Shown here: piece after piece, positions 8,447 through 17,220 of the stretch
How the letters are laid out: each line of letters begins with the position of its first letter
Numbering within the stretch: position 1 is the stretch's first letter
Assembly (NCBI GenBank): GCA_021776655.1
Contig: JAJFFK010000037.1
Location: 1-64,000, forward strand
Source of the DNA: Henriciella sp.
GTDB taxonomy: Bacteria; Pseudomonadota; Alphaproteobacteria; Caulobacterales; Hyphomonadaceae
Direction: 5' to 3'
DNA length: 64,000 bases
Notes under the pieces: model-generated
Seen by the model: the letters and a program-made list of their open reading frames with translations, nothing else
Told to the model about the DNA's origin: nothing
Database searches by the model: none
Made by a program: the position numbers and the translations under genes

Positions 8447-10309
8447 CTAAGCCATTGCGGCGTCGAGCAGCAGGTAAGAGGCCAGACGCGCGCTGGCATT
8501 CTTGTTCGATCCGTGTGTGTTTTCCAAGGCGCTTAAGGCGTCAGATTCTTCCAGCGCAATAAAGTTGCGGGCGAGTGCCATCAGATCGCTATTGCCGCGC
8601 AGGCGCTGGCGCACCCGTTCGACTTGTCGGCCCGACGTCTGGCCAATCGCCGCTTTGCGTTGGCGGTCGCCTTTTCGGGCTGCCATCGCAATTTTCTTCT
8701 TGTCTTTCGGGCGGAAAATCTCGGTTAGACGAATGCCAGAATCTTCCAGCTGCTCCAACAGATTTTCAGCTGTGTCTTCGCGCGACAGCTCGGGGCGATC
8801 ATCGCGTTCCATATCTGCGATAATTGCACTGAGTGAGGTGCCACTCCCACCCTCATTGCCGTTGGAAGACGCGCTCGGTTGCTCGGCCCGATCCCCGAAG
8901 ATATCTGCCTCACCGTCCATTGTATCGCGTTGCATCACTGGTGGTTTGGGTTCGGAAAACTCGCCATCCAGAATTGCGTCAATTTGATCTGATTGCGCCG
9001 CCCCTAGCATGGCCTGACTGATCCGGTCAGCGCTGGCATCAAACAGATCTTCTTCGACAGCGCGGGATGGCGACGGCATGGGTGTTGTTGGCGGGGCGGC
9101 TGTTGGCGGGGCTCTGTCCGGTGCGGCAGCGCTCAAGGGCTCCGGCGCGGCTTGACCATTGGTGCCAGGTACAGACTGACTGGTATCAAACAGCGCATGA
9201 TTGGCTTGCGAGGCGCGTCGCTCTGCCATGTCCATCTCGGCGCGAGCGGCCATGCCAGCGGCGCGTACGGCGGCTGAGGCTTGCTGGCCTGCACCTTTCA
9301 AATCGGCCAAAGCTCTGGCAGCTGATTCAGACGTTTCCAAAGTGCGCAGCTGAATTTCAGAGCTGGCTTCGCGGGCCCCGTCGAGCGCGGTGCGTACCGC
9401 TTCCATCAATCGATCTCCGGTTGTTCCAGCCGCCGCAGCTGCAAGCTCTCCTGCGCGGGACGCTGTTTCAACCGTTTTGCGCGACTGCTCCAGCTTTTCT
9501 TCCATCCGAGCGATGGCGAAGAGTAGCGTTTCATTGCGCTGGCCGGCATCGGCGGCAAGCGTATCCAGTGAGGCAATTTTCTGGGCTAGAGACGTTCCGG
9601 TTTGTTCAAGATTGGCGAGGCGGGCCTCGAGTGCAGATTCGGCGGTGGAGACCTCTGCAGCGGCGGCTTTGGCTGAGTCTACGATCATTGCTGCCTGCTT
9701 GGGGATGGCGTCGCCAATCAAGCTGGTTTGTTCGCGCAAATCCTTGGTCAATTGCTCAAGTGCCTGTCGTTCAACGCCAAGGCGGTCGGCCAGATCGCGA
9801 GCATTATCGGCGCTGGCATAGGTGACTGATTCCAGGCGTTGGCGTTCGTCGCCAATCTCTCCGGCCATCGCGCGCATGGCAGACAGGGCATGGCCCATGG
9901 ATTTATCGACATCGGCGCTAGCTGCGCTCATCAAATGGGCAAATTGTTGCGCTTCGCCCGACATGTCTTCGGCTGGGGTCAGCAATTTGGCGGCGGCTTC
10001 CAGAACAATCGCATTGGTTGCGCTGGCTCTGATCTGTTCGCGGGCCAGAAATCCTGCCATCAGCAACATGAAACCGGGCAGCAGGATGGCCACCATGCCG
10101 GCAATGATCAGAGCAGGTTGCGCTGCCGCGATTGTCGGCCACCCGACCAGGGCAATTGTGCCTGTGATTCCGGCGGCCCACCAGCCGATTGCGAGTGAAA
10201 ATCCACCCCAGGCTAACCACCCAGATTTGCTGCGCGCTTCATTCAGCCGCTTGATTGAGTCGGAGGGTTTTGGGGCGATAATGTCTGTTTCTTCGGTCAT
10301 GGTGCTCAC
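8447..10309 (-). CDS. Membrane-anchored Ala-rich coiled-coil protein
   Basis: I do not recognise this 620-residue protein. Residues 28-90 hold two or three hydrophobic segments. Residues about 100-370 are Ala, Glu, Arg and Ser rich with heptad-like spacing, a probable long coiled coil. A Pro-rich linker follows near 390-430, then an acidic stretch. The last 100 residues are basic (KKKIAMAARKGDRQRKA) and probably globular. Short N-terminal membrane anchor plus long coiled coil recalls polarity or scaffold proteins such as Caulobacter TipN, or polar chemoreceptor-like proteins, but no homology is claimed. It is a single gene convergent with the crotonase. Confidence 0.8.
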   Translation of the reverse strand: MSTMTEETDIIAPKPSDSIKRLNEARSKSGWLAWGGFSLAIGWWAAGITGTIALVGWPTIAAAQPALIIAGMVAILLPGFMLLMAGFLAREQIRASATNAIVLEAAAKLLTPAEDMSGEAQQFAHLMSAASADVDKSMGHALSAMRAMAGEIGDERQRLESVTYASADNARDLADRLGVERQALEQLTKDLREQTSLIGDAIPKQAAMIVDSAKAAAAEVSTAESALEARLANLEQTGTSLAQKIASLDTLAADAGQRNETLLFAIARMEEKLEQSRKTVETASRAGELAAAAAGTTGDRLMEAVRTALDGAREASSEIQLRTLETSESAARALADLKGAGQQASAAVRAAGMAARAEMDMAERRASQANHALFDTSQSVPGTNGQAAPEPLSAAAPDRAPPTAAPPTTPMPSPSRAVEEDLFDASADRISQAMLGAAQSDQIDAILDGEFSEPKPPVMQRDTMDGEADIFGDRAEQPSASSNGNEGGSGTSLSAIIADMERDDRPELSREDTAENLLEQLEDSGIRLTEIFRPKDKKKIAMAARKGDRQRKAAIGQTSGRQVERVRQRLRGNSDLMALARNFIALEESDALSALENTHGSNKNASARLASYLLLDAAMA

Positions 10310-10740
10310 TATAGGCCTGACAATGGCAAAATTGCGAGGGATGCGCGCATTGAAAACATGTTAGATTCGCAATGACTGCAGGGAGGTAAACAAAATTCAT
10401 GCAATTTAGACACCAAATTTGCGGCGCGATCATGCTGATTCTCACAGCCTGAAGGCTGGCCAGATCGGTCATATACCGTCAAGCTGGACCTCGTGAAACG
10501 GACAATTGCCATCTATGCCGGAGTGTTGGCGCATTTCAATCCCAATATGTGTTTTCGGCCAGGCCCTGTGCCAACGGGGCTTGCTTTGTTTGGGTGGAAA
10601 TGGTTCCGGTGCGTTCAGCTGAAATAAGATTTCGACAAGAAAACGAAAACAAGCTGTTTCGCTTCTTTTAGAATCAAACAATGTTTTGGTCGTTTGTCCG
10701 CTAGGCGTGGCGACAAACGCGCGCGACAAAGGAAAAAGCA
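10310..10740. other. Intergenic region upstream of the MGS fusion gene
   Basis: This 430-bp gap separates two divergent genes. It holds only short antisense-type frames with no ribosome-binding site or recognisable motif. It should contain both promoters. Near its right end, CGTTTGTC at 10691-10698 and GACAAACG at 10712-10719 form an 8-bp inverted repeat, 22 bases ahead of the start codon, a possible operator or mRNA hairpin. Confidence 0.5.
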
Positions 10741-12215
10741 TGGCTGGCTCAACTTTACGACAAGACCCGTATTCGAAAATCGATCTGATCGGTTTCAACC
10801 TGAAAATGCTGGCGAAGGGGCACAAGCGGTCGCTTCTGATCAGCGCCGGGGCCTTGGCAGACAAGCAATACCTGCTTGAGGTTTGCCAGAAGATGGCGGC
10901 GATTGGGGTTGGCATATATGCGACGCCGGGTACGCACCGGTTCCTGGCTGAAAATGGGGTTGAATCCGTCGCTGCGCGTAAAATTTCCAGTGATCAGGAA
11001 CCCAACATCCGAACCTTGATCCAGAACGGCAGCGTGGATTTTGTCGTCAATATCCTGACCGGCGATACCACCTATGACGAGGCCTCCGACGCCGCCAGCA
11101 TTCGCTCACTCTCAATCCGGCACGGCATTCCGCTCTATACGGACAGGCAAGTGGCGCGTGAGACGATCGAGCTGGTGCTGAGTGATATTGAAGCAGGAAC
11201 ATTCGATTATGCCATTCGCTCTGATGACAGCCCGTGGGATTTGAAAACCCGATTTCTCGAACTGGTGCGCCAACGTGGAGGTTGGTCAAACCATCACGGC
11301 CATTTTGACAAGGCCTATCTGATCTCACCGGAAAACCTGGCGCTTGGGTTTGCGGACATGGAAAAGAAGTGGGAGCTTTATCGCCACTTGAAAGAAAACT
11401 ACACGCATGAAGACCTGGTTGAGCGAATTTCCCGGGCGCTCGATACAGTCTACCAGCAAGGCGCGCAATATTGCCGGACCATGGTTGATGCGGACAGTAT
11501 TATCGGCCTGAAAGCAATTCACGCGGCGGTTGAGGTCAAAGATCGCTTCAAGGACAAGATCAATTTCGAGATTGGCATTCAGCCGCTTGAAGGTGTGCTC
11601 GAAGAGGCGTCCCGCAGGCAATATTTCGAAGCCTGCAATCTGGCCGATTTCTGCGGCGGCTTGCCGTCACGCGACCGTCCACGTGAGGGCGAGCACCTCG
11701 ATATCGTGATGCAAACGGCGAAAGAGCTGAACAAGATGGTCGAAGTACATGTCGATCAGGAGAATAATCCCTACCAGCATGAGACCGAGCTACTCTGCCT
11801 CAAAACGATTGAGCATGGCATGCAGGGGCGGGTTTACGGCATCCACTCGATCTCTGTTTCGGCCAAGGACGAGAGTGAGCAGAACCGAATCGTTGAGCTC
11901 TGCAAACAAGCTGATATCGGGATTGTTCTCTGTCCATCAGCGGCGCTGAGTATGCGGCAATTGCCAATGCAGGGGCCTTTGCACAATTCCATAGGGCCGT
12001 TTGTGAAGATGAAAGCAGCCGGGGTTCGGACCTATCTCGGCATCGACAATATTGCTGACCTGTTCATGCCGGTCGTCGATGGTGATATGTGGACAGAGGT
12101 CCGGATGCTGATGGAAGCGTGTCGCCACTATGATCTGGAAGAGATCGCAGACTGGGCCACGATGCCGCCGGTTCATGTGGTTAACGCAGACGCCAGCAGG
12201 TTTGCAGCGGAGTAG
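10741..12215 (+). CDS. MGS-like domain fused to cytosine-deaminase-type amidohydrolase
   Basis: A 491-residue two-domain protein. Residues about 25-155 match the MGS-like fold of carbamoyl-phosphate synthase, with the ATPGTHRFL segment, a DFVVNILTGD strand and an IRHGIPLYT strand. In that enzyme the domain binds allosteric nucleotides or ornithine. Residues about 165-490 match the cytosine deaminase branch of metal-dependent amidohydrolases: HHGHFDKA carries the first metal histidines, VEVHVDQENN corresponds to the HCDE segment, and LGIDNI corresponds to the catalytic Asp of the GHDD segment. The likely role is hydrolysis of a cyclic amide or amidine under effector control. AAGGA precedes the start. 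An alpha/beta hydrolase follows 4 bp later. Confidence 0.8.
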
Positions 12216-12219
12216 CTAG

Positions 12220-13131
12220 ATGATAGACAGAACGGCTTTTGGAGCTCACTTTGACCGCATGATGGAAAAGCGTGGGGCCGAGGTTCGGTTCGAACGATTT
12301 GAGTCGGCATCGATACGACACGATGGCAACCGGCTGCAGCTGGATATTATTGAAGTGGATAAGTCCGCACCTACGGTGATATTCGTGCCGGGCACGGCCG
12401 CTTACGGATTGGTTTATGGCGACTATCTTGCCGCGTTGGCTGATCATGGCATGAATGTCGTCAGTTTTGATCCACGCGGGCATGGGCGCAGCAGTGGCCT
12501 GACCGGAAGTTACACGATTGGTGAAATCATTCGTGATGCGCGCGCTGTGACGGCCTATGCGCGGACACGATTTCAGGGTCCGGTCTTCATGTCTGGATCG
12601 AGCCAGGGCGGGATTGTCGCGTTCTATGTCGCGGCGACGGATGAGCCGCTAACCGGTGTGATTTGCCATAATGCATCTGACCTGATGGACCCAGCCAATC
12701 TCGATGTCACCGGAAACCCAAAAACGGTACGCATGATTTCAGGTCTGGTGAGAGGCCTGGCGAAATTATTTCCCAAAGCGCCGATCAAGATGTCTCGTTA
12801 TCTCAACTTGTTGAGCAAAGGCGACAGCCCAGCAAAGCGGCGAATGCTAGCTGATCCGTATATGTTGAAAGTGATCAGATTGCGGGCGCTGGCGTCGCTA
12901 TCCAATACTAGAATGGAACGACCGGTGGAAGACGTGAAAACACCGGTCATGCTTCTACACGCTGGAAATGACGAGATTTTTCCGCAACGCCTAAGCGAAG
13001 ACCTGATCGCGCGGATGAGCTGCGACAAGCATCTGGAAATCTATCCAGGGTTGGGGCATTTCCTGTTTTCAGAACACATAGATGCGGTGCTTCCAGCGAT
13101 CTCTAACTGGGTGAAGCAGAAATCGCTCTAG
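12220..13131 (+). CDS. Alpha/beta hydrolase
   Basis: A 303-residue serine hydrolase without a signal peptide. The nucleophile is Ser128 in the elbow GSSQG, the acid is probably Asp252 in HAGNDEIFP, and the base is His281 in GLGHFLF. PRGHGRSSG at 86-93 and the oxyanion-side PGTAAYG fit the lysophospholipase or monoglyceride lipase type of fold. It starts 4 bp after the MGS-amidohydrolase gene and so is co-transcribed with it; the pair may process one substrate in sequence. Its stop codon overlaps the stop of the convergent gene by 4 bp. The substrate is unknown. Confidence 0.88.
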   Translation: MIDRTAFGAHFDRMMEKRGAEVRFERFESASIRHDGNRLQLDIIEVDKSAPTVIFVPGTAAYGLVYGDYLAALADHGMNVVSFDPRGHGRSSGLTGSYTIGEIIRDARAVTAYARTRFQGPVFMSGSSQGGIVAFYVAATDEPLTGVICHNASDLMDPANLDVTGNPKTVRMISGLVRGLAKLFPKAPIKMSRYLNLLSKGDSPAKRRMLADPYMLKVIRLRALASLSNTRMERPVEDVKTPVMLLHAGNDEIFPQRLSEDLIARMSCDKHLEIYPGLGHFLFSEHIDAVLPAISNWVKQKSL

Positions 13132-13880
13132 AGGCGGCGGATACCCGATACTGGGCCATCCAACAGCAATAAATCACCCCATTTTTGCGCTGTGGCCGTG
13201 ATCTCTACCGGATCAGCAACAAAGGGTAATAGCGCCTTGGAATGCCCAAGACCGTGATCTGTCATGATCATCAGGCGCTTTTGGCTTTGGCGATCCGTGA
13301 CGTAAAAGGCTGGCGGTAAACCACTGCGAATACAAAGACTTGCACATTCCTTGTGGACTTTTCCCTCAGACGGTCGCATCGCGCCGAACCAGCATTTTGT
13401 GTCCAGTATTTCACCGCGCAATGTGACTTGCCCAAGCGGCTCAATCTCTGGAAAGGTGAGATTTGTCGACGTCGGTTCGGGGTCTTCACGGATCCAATCC
13501 ATACCATCGACAACTGCGATCATGGCATGTGTACCGCGTTGAATCAAACTACCTTTTATGATGACCGACTTACCGGATAGGGCGCCGATACGGGCGCTGA
13601 CACCGCATTTCCCGAGGCAGCTGAGAAGGGCAGTACGTGGTCTTCCATCAAGATCAGCGGTGCGGATCATGCTATAGGGTTCAGCGGTTACAGTGCCGCG
13701 CCATTCGCGCACATCCCCTTGATTCCAGGTGCCTTTTCCCGGTCGGTTCTGTCTGAAGGCCACCCCGCCCGCAAGCGCTGCAGTGGCAGTTAATAGGCCA
13801 AGGCCAGCGCCGATAAAGAAGCGTCTGTCGGCTTTCGGTGTGTCATCAGACCAGCCGATAAAGAAGTCATTTTTGCTCAT
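13128..13880 (-). CDS. Exported protein of the multi-Rieske locus, unknown family
   Basis: A 250-residue protein not assigned to a named family. The N-terminus has Arg19-Arg20 in the context DRRFFIG followed by a 20-residue hydrophobic stretch, which fits a Tat-type signal or a membrane anchor. Five cysteines, 88, 92, 163, 179 and 183, occur in LSCLGKC, DTKCWFG and KECASLC. Such spacing could bind a metal, or form disulfides outside the membrane. Two regions look like beta-barrel (OB-like) repeats. It is the last gene of a five-gene operon, 23 bp after the membrane Rieske protein, so it is probably a redox or structural partner of that complex. Confidence 0.8.
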   Translation of the reverse strand: MSKNDFFIGWSDDTPKADRRFFIGAGLGLLTATAALAGGVAFRQNRPGKGTWNQGDVREWRGTVTAEPYSMIRTADLDGRPRTALLSCLGKCGVSARIGALSGKSVIIKGSLIQRGTHAMIAVVDGMDWIREDPEPTSTNLTFPEIEPLGQVTLRGEILDTKCWFGAMRPSEGKVHKECASLCIRSGLPPAFYVTDRQSQKRLMIMTDHGLGHSKALLPFVADPVEITATAQKWGDLLLLDGPVSGIRRL

Positions 13881-13903
13881 TTTGGCTCAAATTCCTGTAC
13901 TTT

Positions 13904-14953
13904 TTACGCATTATTGTGCGTGATCACTGTGGGGTCTTGGTAGGTTCCTGGTGTGTTTGGTGCTGGGTCAACATAGACAATTCCATGCACAATGTGTGTG
14001 GCGTAGGTGGCGATCTTTTCGGTAAATGGGTCCGGCGAGCAGCCATCTTCCATGCGGTACTGAAAGCCGTGCCAGGGGCAGGTGATGCAGCCATCAACAA
14101 TCTTGCCCTCGCCAAGCGGTCCTCCTTGATGGCGGCAGACATTCGACACTGCCGAGATTTTGTCACCATCACGGAACACGGCAATCGCCTCACCCTGTTT
14201 CGGGCGGATGATCTTGGCCCGGCCATCTTGCATGTCAGAGAGGTCAGCAACTTTTAGCCAACCATTCAAGGATGCCGGATTGACCTTGTGCACGCCGCCA
14301 ATCGCGGTTGTAATATGCAGGAGACAAACCGTTCCCGCGCCCGTGCCAAGCAAGATCACGTAGAGCGGGTCTTTTTCAAACTGCAAGGCCCCAAGGGCGA
14401 CGTGTGCGACCAGCAGACCATAGGCCAGATAGACGCCCATATGCAGGGCTTTCCACAGGCCGGGGCCGAGATTGGCGTTCCAGAAATCATGACTGGTCGC
14501 GGCCATCAGGAACAGGATGATGAGGGCAACAAAGCCCAAGACCTCAAAAGGAAAGCCGTTTAGCGACGTATATTCCGGGTTGGAGACGAAGATCGACACG
14601 AGCGGGTTGAGATCGCCAAACCCATGATACCAGAGAATAACCAGACCGGCATGGATGAGCGCGACCAGGAAGGTCGCCACACCAAGGTGGCGGCGATTGT
14701 ACAGGAATGGCTTGAAGCGATCGGTCAATCGCGCCAGCGGCCCAATGCAGAGAATGAAGGTCAGCAAAAGGAAGGCGAGCGTTCCCATTGCGCGGATCAA
14801 AATCTGAATCGGGGTAAAACTCTCACCCGCCGGTTGCATCACTGCGCTGACCCCAACAAAGCTGATGAGGTAGAGCGCGATCCCAGCCAGCATCCAGCGA
14901 TCAAACTGTTTCTTGAACGGAGTCCATTGTACGGCTTTGTAATCGTGGGACAT
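13904..14953 (-). CDS. Ferric-reductase-like membrane protein with C-terminal Rieske domain
   Basis: A 349-residue fusion. Residues 20-215 contain about six membrane segments of the ferric reductase/YedZ type; His89, His101, His171 and His184 lie in membrane helices as two pairs and could ligate two b hemes. Residues about 230-335 form a Rieske domain with Cys273-x-His275 and Cys292-x2-His295, in the soluble ferredoxin style rather than the cytochrome bc1 style. The protein could move electrons between a quinone or heme pool and a soluble donor. Its ATG overlaps the stop of the preceding 92-residue gene as ATGA, so translation is coupled. Confidence 0.88.
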   Translation of the reverse strand: MSHDYKAVQWTPFKKQFDRWMLAGIALYLISFVGVSAVMQPAGESFTPIQILIRAMGTLAFLLLTFILCIGPLARLTDRFKPFLYNRRHLGVATFLVALIHAGLVILWYHGFGDLNPLVSIFVSNPEYTSLNGFPFEVLGFVALIILFLMAATSHDFWNANLGPGLWKALHMGVYLAYGLLVAHVALGALQFEKDPLYVILLGTGAGTVCLLHITTAIGGVHKVNPASLNGWLKVADLSDMQDGRAKIIRPKQGEAIAVFRDGDKISAVSNVCRHQGGPLGEGKIVDGCITCPWHGFQYRMEDGCSPDPFTEKIATYATHIVHGIVYVDPAPNTPGTYQDPTVITHNNA

Positions 14954-15231
14954 CAGGAAAATCCTCTGATTGTCATCCCGGCCAAGCGCAGCGCCGAGCC
15001 GGGACCCCGTATGGCGGTTTCGCCCCCAAGAGACTGGGTCCCGGATATTTGCTGTCGCAAATTCCAGGATGACAGGGTTTTGATGTGCGCCTCGTCAAGC
15101 AACACTTCAGGCAGTGTGTCATTGATTGGCGTATCTGGGCGGTGCTGGATCGCGAGAATCAGGACGGCGATTATCGCTGGGCCGAGGATCAGCCAGATCA
15201 GCAGGTGGGTTCTTTTTTGTGCGCGTTTCAT
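14953..15231 (-). CDS. Small membrane protein with a repeat-derived C-terminus
   Basis: A 92-residue protein. Residues 9-28 form a single membrane helix, and residues 29-51 a short polar region. From about residue 53 to the end the frame is encoded by a palindromic interspersed repeat (14972-15073) whose second copy lies between genes at 57671-57755. The native C-terminus has probably been replaced or extended by the insertion, and the frame stays open to a stop that overlaps the next start codon. Start and stop both overlap neighbouring genes by 4 bp or less, so the gene is a real part of the operon. Function unknown. Confidence 0.75.
   Translation of the reverse strand: MKRAQKRTHLLIWLILGPAIIAVLILAIQHRPDTPINDTLPEVLLDEAHIKTLSSWNLRQQISGTQSLGGETAIRGPGSALRLAGMTIRGFS
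14972..15073. repeat. Palindromic interspersed repeat, copy 1, inside a gene
   Basis: The copy begins with GTCATCCCGG and ends with CCAGGATGAC, so the termini are inverted. Inner arms CGGGACCCC and GGGTCCCGG also pair. The segment CTGGGTCCCGGATATTTGCT is identical to one in the copy at 57671-57755, while the middle differs in sequence and length (102 against 85 bp). This copy lies within the reading frame of the 92-residue membrane protein. Confidence 0.85.
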
Positions 15232-15458
15232 GACACAGGCGGTTCCTTCTGAGTGAACAGCTTAGCGACCATAACCGGCCACAATCCGATCACACCGGGC
15301 ATAATCAACAGGCGGGCGCGCAGCGGCATGCCTTTGCCTTTTGCGGCGGGGTCAATTCGCCCGGCACCCCCAAACATGTAAATGAGCGCAACCACCAGGC
15401 CGAGCGCCGCATACAGGCCTAATCCGGTTACCAAATATCCAGCCGTCTCAATACTCAT
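15228..15458 (-). CDS. Small two-helix membrane protein
   Basis: A 76-residue protein with hydrophobic segments at about 8-29 and 47-64 separated by a basic loop containing AAKGKGMPLRAR. I do not recognise the family. The start codon touches the stop of the glutamate-synthase-like gene at 15458 and its 3' end overlaps the next gene by 4 bp, so it is certainly part of the operon. Tiny membrane subunits in this position often anchor a redox enzyme or shape a quinone site, but that is inference. Confidence 0.78.
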   Translation of the reverse strand: MSIETAGYLVTGLGLYAALGLVVALIYMFGGAGRIDPAAKGKGMPLRARLLIMPGVIGLWPVMVAKLFTQKEPPVS

Positions 15459-17071
15459 CAGCTTAGCCCCGCATAGGCGACGCCGGACAAGTCAGCCATG
15501 TCGCGTTTGAATGTCGTCAGGTCATCTGAGTTGAACTCGCTAAACCTGCTGTGACCACAAGCGCGGGCCATGACTTTCATCAGGCCGGTTGAGGCGTCGA
15601 AGAAATTTTGTAGGCGCTGCGCCGATGGTTCAACCAAGAGGCGCGAGACCAGATGCGGTTTCTGGGTGGCGATGCCGACGGGGCAATTATTGGTGTGGCA
15701 GGCACGCATGGCGATACAGCCAATGGCCTGCATCGCCGAATTGGAAACCGCGATGGCATCGGCGCCAAGACACATGGCTTTGACGAAATCAGCGGGCTTG
15801 CGCAGGCCGCCGGTGATGATCAGCGAGATGTCGCCACGGCCGAGTGTATCGAGGTGCTGGCGCGCGCGGGCCAGCGCCGGGATGGTTGGCACAGAGATAT
15901 TGTCGCGGAAGATCACCGGGGCTGCGCCGGTGCCGCCGCCGCGCCCATCAAGGATAATATAATCGACGCCAACTTCGAGGGCGGCATCAATGTCTTTCTC
16001 AATATGCTGAGCGGAGAGTTTGTAACCGATGGGAATGCCGCCAGTGCGGTCACGCACCTCGTCAGCGAAATCCTTGATCTGGGAGATCTCAGTCCAGTCT
16101 GGAAAGCGCGGTGGAGAGATGGCGGATGTGCCTTCTTCGAGGCCGCGTACCAGCGCGATCTTGCCTTTGACCTTGTTGCCGGGCAGGTGGCCTCCCGTGC
16201 CGGTCTTGGCACCCTGACCGCCTTTGAAATGGAAGGCCTGAACCTTATCGACCTTGTCCCACGAAAAACCGAAACGGGCCGAGGCCAGTTCGTAGAAATA
16301 GCGTGAATTGGCGGCTTGCTCCTCGGCCAACATACCGCCTTCGCCGGAGCAGATACCGGTTCCGGCCAGTTCTGCGCCGCGCGCGAGGGCGACTTTCGCG
16401 GTTTCTGACAGCGCGCCGAAACTCATGTCAGAGACGAAAAGCGGGATGTCGAGTTCTAGCGGTTTCTGGGCGTTCGGGCCGATTACAGTTGCTGTATCGA
16501 CCGGGTCATCGTCGAGCAGAGGCAGCTTGTGCAACTGCGCCGTGATGATTTGAATATCATCCCATTTCGGTAGCTGATCGCCGGGCACGCCCATCGCATC
16601 GACCACGCCGTGATGGCCAACCTTGGACAGGCCGTCGCGGGCATATTGCTGGATCAGGGCGTTGTGCGGTTCGGGGTGCGGGGCGTGGCTGGGGTCTTGG
16701 TAGAGGCCGAGATAATCTTCGCGGCTATAAGGCTGCGGATTGGCCTTGCCCCAGGCGTTGATCTCGTCGGCATCGACCAGAACATTGCCGTCTTTGAGCC
16801 AGCTTTGGAACTTAGGCAGTTTTTCGGAATTCTCGTATGCCGACACACCGCTGTCGAGGCGGTAGTCCCAATTGTGCACGCCGCAAATCAAATTGTCGTT
16901 GCCGTCAACATGGCCATCCGCCATCAGCGCGCCGCGATGCAGACAGCGACCATAGAACACCGAAACCGCCTTATCGAAACGCACAATCACAAGGTCAACT
17001 TCACCAATGATCGCGTATTCAGGCTCGCGATCTTTCAGGTCGTCCCATTTGGCGATGGCGGTTTTTGGCAT
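15458..17071 (-). CDS. Rieske domain fused to glutamate-synthase-like FMN domain
   Basis: A 537-residue fusion and the first gene of the operon. Residues 1-105 form a Rieske domain with Cys43-x-His45 and Cys63-x2-His66. Residues about 150-530 match the FMN-binding central region of glutamate synthase (GltS), with the segment CIAMRACHTNNCP supplying the three cysteines that bind a 3Fe-4S cluster in GltS. No glutaminase domain is present. In GltS this region reduces an imino group made from 2-oxoglutarate and ammonia; here the substrate is unknown and the Rieske domain probably delivers electrons. ATG at 17071 was preferred to the frame start at 17143 because it is preceded by GGGGAT. Confidence 0.9.
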   Translation of the reverse strand: MPKTAIAKWDDLKDREPEYAIIGEVDLVIVRFDKAVSVFYGRCLHRGALMADGHVDGNDNLICGVHNWDYRLDSGVSAYENSEKLPKFQSWLKDGNVLVDADEINAWGKANPQPYSREDYLGLYQDPSHAPHPEPHNALIQQYARDGLSKVGHHGVVDAMGVPGDQLPKWDDIQIITAQLHKLPLLDDDPVDTATVIGPNAQKPLELDIPLFVSDMSFGALSETAKVALARGAELAGTGICSGEGGMLAEEQAANSRYFYELASARFGFSWDKVDKVQAFHFKGGQGAKTGTGGHLPGNKVKGKIALVRGLEEGTSAISPPRFPDWTEISQIKDFADEVRDRTGGIPIGYKLSAQHIEKDIDAALEVGVDYIILDGRGGGTGAAPVIFRDNISVPTIPALARARQHLDTLGRGDISLIITGGLRKPADFVKAMCLGADAIAVSNSAMQAIGCIAMRACHTNNCPVGIATQKPHLVSRLLVEPSAQRLQNFFDASTGLMKVMARACGHSRFSEFNSDDLTTFKRDMADLSGVAYAGLS

Positions 17072-17220
17072 GGATATCCCCGTGATCGTTGAGCTGCGCA
17101 GTAACGAGATGGTCGGCCGTACGCCAATCACGAGACATGACAAAAATATGATCGCCTTTGAAGTGCGGCTTGTCCATGCTTTGATTAGGACGCGGCAACT
17201 TGAAGCGAGGGAAATGCAAC
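17072..17220. promoter_or_regulatory. Divergent promoter region of the multi-Rieske locus
   Basis: This 149-bp gap separates the starts of two Rieske fusion genes that point away from each other. Both transcription units must start here, which ties them to a shared control region. No clear palindromic operator was found by eye. A GAGGG ribosome-binding site precedes the rightward start. Confidence 0.6.

Noticed and set aside
10469-10915. 148-codon minus-strand frame overlapping the start of the MGS fusion
   Set aside because: It overlaps a well-supported gene start and ribosome-binding site and has no family signature.
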